A stretch of DNA of 11,947 bases, from contig CAZOLI010000061.1 of the NCBI GenBank assembly GCA_964580675.1, positions 1-11,947 of the forward strand. The letters run 5' to 3'. A program made the translations under genes and the position numbers. Below, piece after piece: positions 5,206 to 11,947 of the stretch (position 1 is its first letter; each line of letters begins with the position of its first letter). The DNA comes from CAZOLI01 sp964580675 (GTDB lineage Bacteria; Planctomycetota; MHYJ01; CAYXQY01). The notes under the pieces are model-generated. The model was not told where the DNA came from, searched no databases, and saw only the letters and a list, made by a program, of their open reading frames with translations.

Positions 5206-8200
5206 ATGAACGAGGCCCCCGAGCTGATGGACCCACTTCTTCTACACCTTTCCTCCCGGGTCCTGACCACGCTTCAAAAAAACGACCTGTATCGTCTCGA
5301 AGACATCAGTTCGTTCACCCGGTCGGATCTGCTCGGCCTGAAACAGATCGGCCATCGGTCGGCGAACGAAATCATCGGACTGCTGATGGATCTTCATGTA
5401 ACTCCCGGCCAGGAGCTGTCGGAAGTGCCGGTGTACACCGAGGCCGAACAACACTGGGTCCAGACCCTTTCGGATGGAAAAACAGGACTCTGGAAGAACG
5501 AGGCCGTAGATCGGTATCACCGGGCCACGTTGCGGTCCGGCACGCTCGAACGCGATGCCCTCGAAGGAACGTTTATCACTGGGGACCGGGAACGGACCGT
5601 TTCCGCGTCAGGAGAAGACGGCAGTATCGTATGTAGTTGTGGAACGGATAACTGCGAAACACACGCGTTAACGATGGTCCTCCTGCTGATCGAACGACGG
5701 CGACGGCGAAATATGCCCGACGGAGTTGCTCCCGTTGACGAAACAACACACCAGCCGTTGAACCGTGATCCCCTTTTTTTTGGACTCAAACCGGCCACAC
5801 GGGAGTGTCTTCTGGAACAGGGCATTCTCTGGACGGAGGAGCTCACGGCACTTTCCCCGGATCGAATCAGGGACATCCCGGGCATCGGCCCGAGCCGGTA
5901 CGAGGAAATCAAAGAAATGCTGACGGAAACCGGTCTCGAACCCGGACTACCCACCGCCTCCGAACACGACCGTCCGGCCGATCGGTTCCCGGTGGACGTG
6001 GCCCGGGATCTGATTCGGCTCCGGCGGCGAACCAGGGCCGATCGCGGCGAGAAAATTGTTCGGGACGGTGACGTACGGGACCTCGAACGGACCACCGGAC
6101 ACGACGCCTCCGGACAGATCCATGAAAAGGGTCGTACCTACGAAACGGTCCTGAACCGGCCCACAGGCGAACACCGCTGTTCCTGTTCCCGGAACACCGA
6201 ACGGAGCCCCTGTCATCACCTGTACGCCCTCGCTCTGGAGTTGGCGAAACGGATTCGAACCCGGATTCTGTCAACCGTCGAAACCGATCGGATGAGTGAT
6301 GACGTGGCCTGGTTGCTTTCCTCGCTTGAACGGCACCGGAAACCGGACGACAGCATTGCTCCGGCGGAACAGGAATCCGGGTCCGATGGGGACGTGCGGT
6401 ATTACCTCTTCCAGCGTGACGGTGAATGGTTGCTTTATCCTTCACTGGCCGGTCCCGACGAGGTTACCGGTGAACTACCCGCTGGCACTTCTTTCGTTTC
6501 CCTGCCGAATAAACTGGTTCGTCGGGCCCCCCGCCATCAGCGCTCCCTTCTCCGGCATCTGCAGTCACGTTACCGGGAGGACAAGGCCGATGCACGGGAC
6601 GGGGGTGTGGGAGAACTTCTGTCTCTTCTCGTCGACGAGCCGGTGTTCATCCAGACCGAGAACGGCACGTTTCGGGAGGCGGAGTTCGTGGAAACGACGG
6701 GAGAGCCGGTATTGGCACTCGAGAAAACCGATGACGGCGGATTTCGCCTGGTGCCGAAACTGGACGTGGGGGACGATCGAATACCGGGTGGGCAACTTGA
6801 CCTTGTTTCTTCCCGCCCCCTCTGGATACGTAATGGAATCCGGTTGATCCCCGCTGAAACGAGACCCGTGTTTGCGGATCTTCTGACTCATCGGCACGGC
6901 GATCCCATAGAGGTACCGGTGGGAGAGGTCTCCGACGCGGTTATTGATGTTCTGCCAAAGTTGCTGGACCACGGCCTGCAGGTGTCGGTCCCGGAAAACG
7001 TTCCCGAACGTACCATGGAGCCGGAACGGGCCGTCAAACTGACCGACCGGAGCGATCAACTGCTTGTTGAACCTCGCTTCCGCTACGGGGAGGTCGAATT
7101 CTCGCGGATCCAGAAAGGAACCGTTCTGGTACCGGATCCGGAAGGTGATGGGGTGCGGAAACTGGATCGGAACGTCGAAAAAGAGCGGCAATTTCTGTCG
7201 TTTTTGAAGGAAACCGGACTGGAACCCGCACCGGAATACCACAGGAACGTCCTGACGCCCGGTTCGTCCCGGGGTCGGTGGTTGATTGAGGAACGGCCCC
7301 GGCTGGAGGAAGAGGGGATCGAGGTGATCACAAACGAGAACCTGAAGGATCCTCCGGAGGTTTCCGACCCCGAAACATCCACGGCGGAAATACGGGGGGG
7401 CATCGAGTGGTTCGAGGTGGAGGGCGAAATTCAGTACGAGGAACGAACCGCCGAACTGGAGGAAGTGCTGGAAACCATCCGGGAGGGACGAAAATACATT
7501 CAGCTCTCGGAGGGTTCGTACGGCAAAATTCCCTCCGATCTGAGAAACCGGTTTGCCGGGGTGGACGAATACGCACGGCAGACGGAGGAGGCCATGGAAC
7601 TTCCGGGGTTGTCCATCCCCCGGCTGGAATCCCTTCTCGAGTCCGTGGAGGAAACCGAAACCGACGAAACCATCGAAAAGTACCGCCGGTTTTACCGGGA
7701 ATTCGACGGCATCGACGACGTGCGGGAACCCGACTCGTTTCAGGGCACTCTGCGCAAATACCAGCGCGCGGGTCTGGCCTGGCTAAAGTTTCTGCGGGAA
7801 TACGGGTTTGGTGGATTGCTCGCGGACGACATGGGACTGGGCAAAACCGTCCAGATTCTGGCACACCTGCACCGGGTGCGGGTCGAGGAGCGAGCGGGGG
7901 ACGATGAGGCTTTTCCGGACTCACTTGTGATCTGTCCCCGTTCGGTGCTGAAAAACTGGGAGCGGGAGGCGAAACGGTTTCTGCCGGATCCGGACCTGTA
8001 CGTGCATCACGGACGTGGACGGGTGGAGGAAGTGGACGAATGGCCCTCCCACCACCTGACCCTGACGACCTACGGCACCATGCGTAGCGACGTGGCAATG
8101 TTGAAAGAACGACGATTCGACACCATCGTGCTGGACGAGTGCCAGGCCATCCGGAACCCGAACACCCGAACCGCCCGAAAAGTGCGACTTCTTGAAGCGG

Positions 8201-9156
8201 ACTGCCGAATCGGCCTTTCGGGAACCCCCGTCCAGAACACGGTCCTGGACCTTTGGTCCCAGTTTCAGTTTCTGAACCCGGGATTGCTCGGCGATCGCTC
8301 TTACTTTGAACACCACTTCGTCCGTCCCATCGAGGAAGAAGGCGAGTCGGAGGTATCGGACCGGCTACAGCAGATGATTCATCCGTTCCTCCTCCGACGT
8401 ACGAAAGAGCAGGTGGAACAACAGCTGCCCGAACTGAGCCGTTCGATCCTTGACTGTCCCCTGTTTCCCGAACAGAAGGACCTGTACGAAACGTACCGAA
8501 AACGGTATCGACGGGAGGTCACAAACACGATTCAACAACAGGGCATCAACCAGAGCCGGTTCAAAGTGCTGGAGGGCCTCACGCGTCTCCGCCAGATCTG
8601 CTGTCATCCCGCCCTGGTTGAGGAAGAAGGAGAGTACGGTGACGAAACGTCCACAAAACTGGTTCGGTTTGCACGGCAGGCGGAGGAGGTGATCAACGAA
8701 GGGCACCGTGCTCTGGTGTTCTCCCAGTTTGTCTCGTTTTTGCAGCACATTCGGGAGGCCGTCGAAGGCAGGGGGTGGGGATATGAATACCTCGACGGCA
8801 GCACGCGAAACCGCGAGGAACGCGTGCGGCGGTTTCAGGAAAACGAGACCAGAAAGCTGTTCCTGATCAGCCTGAAAGCCGGAGGCGAGGGACTGAATCT
8901 GACGGGAGCGGATTACGTGTTCCTGATGGATCCCTGGTGGAACCCGGCCGTCGAACAGCAGGCCATGGACCGAACACACCGGATCGGTCAGGACCGGCCG
9001 GTGTTCGTGTACCGGCTCATCTGCCCGGACACGATCGAGGAGAAGATGCTGGGACTGCAGGAGAAGAAAAAGGAACTGGCCAGAGACATCGTCACCCCCG
9101 AGGCCGGGGTTTTCAAGGACCTCGACCGCGATGAGCTCCTTGCACTGTTTGAATGA
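5206..9156 (+). CDS. Swi2/Snf2 ATPase with two tandem HhH (alphaCTD-like)-SWIM modules
   Basis: The product is a 1316-residue DNA-translocating ATPase of the Snf2 superfamily. Residues 12-67 resemble the RNA polymerase alpha C-terminal helix-hairpin-helix domain (LSSRVLTTLQKNDLYRLEDI then LKQIGHRSANEIIGLL). A SWIM-type site follows (C143-x-C145 ... C150-xx-H153). The pair is repeated: an HhH at 190-247 (with IPGIGPSRYEEIKEML) and a canonical SWIM (C325-x-C327 ... C336-x-H338). A long middle region (about 350-840) has no motif I can name. The motor shows a Q-like YQ at 852-853, Walker A DMGLGKT (875-881), motif II DECQ (977-980), GLSGTP (1003-1008), the motif V region AGGEGLNL (1225-1232) and motif VI DRTHRIGQ (1255-1262), so it should be active. 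The ATG at 5206 is the first possible start after an in-frame TGA at 5194; no Shine-Dalgarno is seen. Bacterial SWIM-Snf2 proteins are usually nearer 1000-1100 residues, so this one is long. Substrate (DNA repair, transcription recycling or nucleoid remodelling) is not shown. Confidence 0.93.
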   Translation: MNEAPELMDPLLLHLSSRVLTTLQKNDLYRLEDISSFTRSDLLGLKQIGHRSANEIIGLLMDLHVTPGQELSEVPVYTEAEQHWVQTLSDGKTGLWKNEAVDRYHRATLRSGTLERDALEGTFITGDRERTVSASGEDGSIVCSCGTDNCETHALTMVLLLIERRRRRNMPDGVAPVDETTHQPLNRDPLFFGLKPATRECLLEQGILWTEELTALSPDRIRDIPGIGPSRYEEIKEMLTETGLEPGLPTASEHDRPADRFPVDVARDLIRLRRRTRADRGEKIVRDGDVRDLERTTGHDASGQIHEKGRTYETVLNRPTGEHRCSCSRNTERSPCHHLYALALELAKRIRTRILSTVETDRMSDDVAWLLSSLERHRKPDDSIAPAEQESGSDGDVRYYLFQRDGEWLLYPSLAGPDEVTGELPAGTSFVSLPNKLVRRAPRHQRSLLRHLQSRYREDKADARDGGVGELLSLLVDEPVFIQTENGTFREAEFVETTGEPVLALEKTDDGGFRLVPKLDVGDDRIPGGQLDLVSSRPLWIRNGIRLIPAETRPVFADLLTHRHGDPIEVPVGEVSDAVIDVLPKLLDHGLQVSVPENVPERTMEPERAVKLTDRSDQLLVEPRFRYGEVEFSRIQKGTVLVPDPEGDGVRKLDRNVEKERQFLSFLKETGLEPAPEYHRNVLTPGSSRGRWLIEERPRLEEEGIEVITNENLKDPPEVSDPETSTAEIRGGIEWFEVEGEIQYEERTAELEEVLETIREGRKYIQLSEGSYGKIPSDLRNRFAGVDEYARQTEEAMELPGLSIPRLESLLESVEETETDETIEKYRRFYREFDGIDDVREPDSFQGTLRKYQRAGLAWLKFLREYGFGGLLADDMGLGKTVQILAHLHRVRVEERAGDDEAFPDSLVICPRSVLKNWEREAKRFLPDPDLYVHHGRGRVEEVDEWPSHHLTLTTYGTMRSDVAMLKERRFDTIVLDECQAIRNPNTRTARKVRLLEADCRIGLSGTPVQNTVLDLWSQFQFLNPGLLGDRSYFEHHFVRPIEEEGESEVSDRLQQMIHPFLLRRTKEQVEQQLPELSRSILDCPLFPEQKDLYETYRKRYRREVTNTIQQQGINQSRFKVLEGLTRLRQICCHPALVEEEGEYGDETSTKLVRFARQAEEVINEGHRALVFSQFVSFLQHIREAVEGRGWGYEYLDGSTRNREERVRRFQENETRKLFLISLKAGGEGLNLTGADYVFLMDPWWNPAVEQQAMDRTHRIGQDRPVFVYRLICPDTIEEKMLGLQEKKKELARDIVTPEAGVFKDLDRDELLALFE

Positions 9157-9182
9157 TGTTTTCCCCGGAAGACGAAAACCAA

Positions 9183-9196
9183 ATCCGAAATCCGAA
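9183..9196. repeat. Two ATCCGAA heptamers after the Snf2 stop
   Basis: Two exact ATCCGAA units sit 26 bases after the Snf2 stop, with decayed 7-bp units on both sides (about 9169-9207). They match the array at 4586-4620. Confidence 0.65.
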
Positions 9197-9272
9197 AATC
9201 AAAATGGCCGGATACCGAACAGGGCCATCGTACGTTCTTCTTATCTTTTTCTTGAAAAAATACCCCTCCCTG

Positions 9273-9344
9273 ACGGTCGGGATTCCTGCTTTGGTGATAA
9301 ATAGCCAGCTCCGTTACCGTCGGGGCTCTCTTGCTTTGGGGAAA
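9273..9344. repeat. Imperfect 28-bp direct repeat
   Basis: The segments 9273-9300 and 9316-9344 both read as AC(G/C)GTCGGG followed by TGCTTTGG and an A-rich end, with a one-base length difference. They also contain complementary GACGGT (9272-9277) and ACCGTC (9316-9321). No known element is recognised. Confidence 0.45.
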
Positions 9345-9371
9345 CCGTCCGCTATCACAATCTCTTTCGTT

Positions 9372-9407
9372 CCCCAGCCCCCCTGCTCCCGTGCCCCTCC
9401 CCTCCCC
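9372..9407 (-). repeat. C-tract array; G-quadruplex-capable on the minus strand
   Basis: Six runs of three to six C within 36 bases lie on the plus strand, giving GGGGAGGGGAGGGGCACGGG on the minus strand, which satisfies the usual four-tract G-quadruplex pattern. It lies about 45 bases downstream of the EamA stop, so would be in that transcript's 3' region. It also reads as a degenerate CCCCT(G)CTCC repeat. Confidence 0.55.
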
Positions 9408-9413
9408 TGCTCC

Positions 9414-9455
9414 ACCCGCAACTCACAACCCGCAACGCTCAACTAAGAACCCTAA
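9414..9455. repeat. Heptamer array (ACCCGCA type) overlapping the EamA stop
   Basis: Six 7-bp units begin with AC and end with A. The first and third are both ACCCGCA. The last unit, ACCCTAA, contains the minus-strand TAG stop of the EamA gene (9452-9454). Confidence 0.65.
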
Positions 9456-10342
9456 TCTCCACCGCCTCGATCCACAAGAAACACGCCCGTCAGAATCACC
9501 AGAAGACCGGCAACGACCACGATCCGGAGCGGTTCGGCCAGGAACACGATCCCGAAGATCAATCCGATGGCGGGAATGAGATAGGTAACAAGAGACGTGC
9601 GCGTGGCCCCGGCCTCTCGAACAAGGTAAAAATACAGCAGGTAGGCCCCGCCCGTGTTGACGACGCCGAGCACGGCAACGGCAACGACCGGTCCCGTCTT
9701 CATTGCGAACGGCACCGGCCATTCCCAGAGGGCCACGCCGACGGGCATAAACAGCGACGCCCCCGTGAGCTGCATCGCCGCAAGCACGAACGGATTCACC
9801 TCCTGCAGAAACTTCCGGACAAACACCGTGCATCCGGCGTAACAGATCGACGCCCCGATGACGGCCAGCTGTCCCCCCAGGTCGCCGGCCATCAGCGCGT
9901 TCCAGCTGATTTCCTGCGATCCGCCCCGGACCACAAGAAGAACACCGCCAAACCCCAGCACGAGACCGATCGTTTTCTTTATGGTGAAGCCCTCGTCCGC
10001 CAGCACAAGATGTGCGAAAACGGCCGTAAACAGCGGCATGGACCCGTTAAGAACAGCAGCCAGGCCACTCGGTATGGTTTGTTCGCCCCAGGTGATCAAC
10101 GTGAACGGGATCGCGTTGTTGAACAATCCCAGCAGCAACATGGCGGTGCACAACCAGACCGTCGCCGGCACATTGATCCTGCGCCAGTGTATGACCCCCC
10201 AGAGGATTACCGCCCCCAGAAACACGCGAAGAAACACAAGCGTGAATGGATCCGTCGCCTTGAGACCAATTTTAATGAGCAAAAACGAGGAGCCCCAGAT
10301 CAGGCTGAGCAACCCGAAGGCCACCCACTGTTTCACGTTCAC
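9452..10342 (-). CDS. EamA/DMT-superfamily transporter
   Basis: The 296-residue protein is of the standard length for a ten-helix drug/metabolite transporter made of two EamA repeats (about 5-138 and 155-291). The first helix carries the family-typical LLSLIWGSSFLLIKIGL (11-27). The first repeat contains the conserved cluster LITWGEQTIPSGLAAVL (82-98) and ends with GFGGVLLVVRG. The second begins with a GDLGGQLAVIGASICYAG stretch and contains LVTYLIPAIGLIFGIVFLAE (251-270), another hallmark. Such proteins export or exchange amino acids or metabolites in the inner membrane; the substrate cannot be predicted. The start is a GTG at 10342 with no clear ribosome-binding site. A second GTG lies two codons downstream, and the frame is open upstream to 10387 without ATG, GTG or TTG. 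It lies 125 bp downstream of the PH-domain gene on the same strand. Confidence 0.92.
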   Translation of the reverse strand: MNVKQWVAFGLLSLIWGSSFLLIKIGLKATDPFTLVFLRVFLGAVILWGVIHWRRINVPATVWLCTAMLLLGLFNNAIPFTLITWGEQTIPSGLAAVLNGSMPLFTAVFAHLVLADEGFTIKKTIGLVLGFGGVLLVVRGGSQEISWNALMAGDLGGQLAVIGASICYAGCTVFVRKFLQEVNPFVLAAMQLTGASLFMPVGVALWEWPVPFAMKTGPVVAVAVLGVVNTGGAYLLYFYLVREAGATRTSLVTYLIPAIGLIFGIVFLAEPLRIVVVAGLLVILTGVFLVDRGGGD

Positions 10343-10443
10343 GGCAATTCGTTCGTAACGGAAATGCGTCGGGAATGAGGAAAATCAAATTGAGCGAATC
10401 GGGTTAAGTGTACAGAGGAACCCGGAAAGATAAAACCGTATGT

Positions 10444-10467
10444 AACCACGGAAAGAGAAGGGTGGTT
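10444..10467 (-). terminator. Possible weak terminator hairpin after the PH-domain gene
   Basis: Read on the minus strand, AACCAC and GTGGTT form a 6-bp stem starting right after the TAA at 10468-10470, with a 12-base pyrimidine-rich loop. A short T-rich run (GGTTTTATCTTT) follows about 8 bases on. The stem is short and the loop large, so this is tentative. If real, it would separate the EamA gene from the upstream pair. Confidence 0.25.
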
Positions 10468-11067
10468 TTAACGGTCATCCCGTCCATCGTCCCGCCGTTC
10501 CCGGATAAGCTTGGCCACCCGGCGAACCTGCGGAATTTCGACCAGTTGGCCGTCATCCTGCGTCATAAACGGAAACACGTTCCGCTGAAACTGTTTCATC
10601 TGACCGAACGGGGACGAATCAATCTCAAACCGAATGGTTCCGGTACCGTCACCGCGTTCCTCAACAGTAAACCGGGGGAGGGACCGGATGTCGTGACGGG
10701 TGACGGTGGTGGAGAACGTGTCCCGGAGGATAAGGATTTCTTCGTCGGTGACCCCGTAGTAGGTATTGGCACGGACCCATCGGTCGTAGATGAACCGTCC
10801 GAACACAAACCAGATTCCCACAAGGACAAAGGGGAGGCCAAACAGCGGAAATAACAGAACCGGCCCACTACCCCCTTCTTCCATTGCGCCAAGCATAGCG
10901 GCAAACACCCAGATAAGGGAAAATCCCAGAAAAAACAGGCCGAACGGAATCAGAAACCAGTCCGTGGACTGAAACCGGTATCCCTGTTCGGGCTGACCGG
11001 ACCACCGGAGGACCTGTCCGGCATCCAGGAATTGCTGTAACCGTTCCTGGCTTTCATATTGTTCCAT
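10468..11067 (-). CDS. Two-TM membrane protein with bacterial PH-like domain
   Basis: The 199-residue protein begins with a soluble N-terminus containing RWSGQPEQG (21-29), a common entry to this family. Two membrane helices follow at about 37-59 and 70-93, separated by a Gly/Glu loop. The second ends in GLPFVLVGIWFVFGRFIYD. A cytosolic domain comes next: TYYGVTDEEILILRD (102-116) and TRHDIRSLPRFTV (123-135), then beta strands and a final helix at about 178-192. The TYYxVTxxxxLI pattern after a transmembrane pair is typical of bacterial PH-domain membrane proteins, whose role is mostly undefined. The C-terminus is a charged Arg/Asp tail. The ATG at 11067 has only GGAA close by. It is 12 bp downstream of the hydrolase stop on the same strand, so the two are probably co-transcribed. 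Confidence 0.8.
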   Translation of the reverse strand: MEQYESQERLQQFLDAGQVLRWSGQPEQGYRFQSTDWFLIPFGLFFLGFSLIWVFAAMLGAMEEGGSGPVLLFPLFGLPFVLVGIWFVFGRFIYDRWVRANTYYGVTDEEILILRDTFSTTVTRHDIRSLPRFTVEERGDGTGTIRFEIDSSPFGQMKQFQRNVFPFMTQDDGQLVEIPQVRRVAKLIRERRDDGRDDR

Positions 11068-11079
11068 GGTTCCATCGAA

Positions 11080-11947
11080 TTAATTGATGATGTGTTCGGA
11101 AAGGGCGTTTGTCAGTTCGGACGTCACCAGGTCGGGACGATCAATCCACGGGGTGTGGCCGGTGTTCGGCATCGGGCGCAGGTTGGCGGTGGAGACCTCA
11201 TTTACCCATTCCCGGTGCAGGTCCAGTGGAATGTAATCGTCGGTTCCGTGAAGCACCTGAATCGGGATATTCAGATTCTTCAGGTCGGGAATGAAATTGT
11301 ACGTCATCTTCATGGACTCGCGAATGCGATCGTCCAGGTCTTCGTCGTAGGCATAGACACCGGTCAGCCGGTCCCAGTGATCAAGGTCCGCGAGACTGAC
11401 GGCCGCCGTTTTGATCTGGTGAACCATTCCCGCGTCGCGATCCGGATCATCGTCGTCGGGATCGGGATCCAGTTTCTTTTCCCGCAAAAATTTCCGCAAA
11501 TCTTCTCGGGACTCCCGTTCCTTCACGTTCTTCTTGATCCGCTCCCGGTAGGTCTGTTCCGTCAGTTTCAGCGGCATGGAACCGATGAGAATGAGACCGG
11601 AAACCATCTTCGGATGCCCTGTGGCAAATCGTGCGGCCAGGTACCCGCCCATGGAATGACCGACCAGTGGTACTTCCTTTACCGGAAGTTGATCGATCAG
11701 CTCTTCCAGTTCGTTCACGAGCTGGTCAATGGTCAGATGCTCCTCTTCCGAGTCACACGGCGATCGAAGGGACCCGTGCTGGTCGTACAGGATAATATGA
11801 AATTGATCCGAAATCTTCTCCACCAGGTCCAGCAGATAACTGTGATCGCTGCCGAACCCGCCGTGAAGTGTGATCACCTCCGGACCCGTTCCCCGCTCCC
11901 GAACGAACAGGTCACATCCAGCCGAGGTTTGTAACCGCCATTCCAGT
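11080..11947 (-). CDS. Alpha/beta hydrolase, prolyl-iminopeptidase-like (N-terminus beyond window)
   Basis: The minus-strand frame is open to the window edge; the visible 288 codons end at TAA (11080-11082). Upstream of an internal GTG at 11875-11877, another 23 codons continue in frame and encode an extra strand (CDLFVRERGTGPEVITLHGG), so the true start lies outside. Motifs in order are the oxyanion region LHGGFGSDH; YDQHGSLRS, equivalent to the DQRGxGxS of prolyl iminopeptidases; the nucleophile elbow GHSMGG with Ser codon at 11653-11655; a charged helical cap (about 11420-11570); HGTDDYIP with the probable catalytic Asp; and NTGHTPWID with the catalytic His. The triad is complete, so an active serine hydrolase or aminopeptidase is expected. 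No signal peptide is visible in the part present. The substrate is uncertain, since this fold also serves esterases and lactonases. Confidence 0.88.
   Translation of the reverse strand, partial: LEWRLQTSAGCDLFVRERGTGPEVITLHGGFGSDHSYLLDLVEKISDQFHIILYDQHGSLRSPCDSEEEHLTIDQLVNELEELIDQLPVKEVPLVGHSMGGYLAARFATGHPKMVSGLILIGSMPLKLTEQTYRERIKKNVKERESREDLRKFLREKKLDPDPDDDDPDRDAGMVHQIKTAAVSLADLDHWDRLTGVYAYDEDLDDRIRESMKMTYNFIPDLKNLNIPIQVLHGTDDYIPLDLHREWVNEVSTANLRPMPNTGHTPWIDRPDLVTSELTNALSEHIIN

Larger units (their letters stand above)
9157..9451. other. 295-bp interval between converging genes, repeat-rich
   Basis: The Snf2 and EamA genes converge here. The interval holds ATCCGAA heptamers, an imperfect 28-bp direct repeat, a C-tract array and a final heptamer array that runs into the EamA stop codon. 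The 97-aa plus-strand ORF across it translates low-complexity sequence and is not a gene. No hairpin with a T-tract is evident for either converging transcript. Confidence 0.5.

Noticed and set aside
6565..7242. Minus-strand ORF (225 aa) inside the Snf2 gene
   Set aside because: It is antisense to the continuous Snf2 reading frame, with no ribosome-binding site or recognisable motif.
7328..8098. Long minus-strand ORF (256 aa) inside the Snf2 gene
   Set aside because: It is antisense to a region encoding clear Snf2 motifs, is extremely Pro/Arg-rich and has no domain. It is a by-product of GC-rich codon bias.
5206..9156. Defence-island interpretation of the Snf2 gene (DISARM or similar)
   Set aside because: No methyltransferase, phospholipase-D, DUF1998 or nuclease partner lies nearby. 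Neighbours are envelope and transport genes.
11059..11934. Plus-strand ORF (291 aa) opposite the hydrolase
   Set aside because: The minus strand carries a full set of alpha/beta hydrolase motifs. The plus-strand translation has no domain and spans the intergenic junction.

Overview
The window is a stretch of chromosome from a moderately GC-rich bacterium with a diderm-type envelope: two predicted lipoproteins, one other Sec-exported protein and two multi-pass membrane proteins. Clear Shine-Dalgarno sequences precede only some genes (1397 minus, 1514, 3098). No rRNA, tRNA, CRISPR array, transposase or phage gene is visible. The lineage cannot be fixed from sequence alone. Intergenic DNA full of short degenerate repeats (for example ATCCGAA heptamers) is something I associate, from memory only, with Planctomycetota-like and other poorly cultured lineages, so that is a weak guess.

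Layout. Positions 1-123 hold the C-terminal end of a plus-strand protein. It converges on an unrecognised lipoprotein gene (165-1397, minus) whose GC content is clearly lower than that of the rest. A short divergent region leads to a small DUF167/YggU-family gene (1514-1741, plus). A gene-poor 312 bp stretch follows, then an exported protein that looks like a trypsin/HtrA fold with all three catalytic positions lost (2054-2884, plus), a DoxX-family membrane protein (3098-3544, plus) and a second lipoprotein with an acidic linker and a possible PrcB-like domain (3944-4585, plus).

The centre is one large gene (5206-9156, plus; 1316 aa). It encodes a Swi2/Snf2 ATPase whose N-terminus contains two tandem modules, each an RNA-polymerase-alpha-CTD-like helix-hairpin-helix followed by a SWIM zinc-binding motif. 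On the minus strand at the right lie an EamA/DMT-type transporter (9452-10342), a two-TM PH-domain-like membrane protein (10468-11067) and an alpha/beta hydrolase of the prolyl-iminopeptidase type (11080 to beyond the window edge). The last two are 12 bp apart and probably co-transcribed. The genes do not form an obvious pathway. They look like housekeeping and envelope functions around one large DNA- or chromatin-type motor.

The most unusual content is intergenic. The gaps before and after the Snf2 gene and before the second lipoprotein carry a patchwork of degenerate tandem repeats. Unit length switches between 6, 7, 8 and 9 bp within a few hundred bases, and several arrays abut stop codons directly. 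A G-quadruplex-capable C/G-tract array lies just downstream of the EamA gene. I see no convincing evidence for a new defence or mobile system. The two-fold HhH-SWIM fusion to Snf2 and the period-switching repeats are the best leads.
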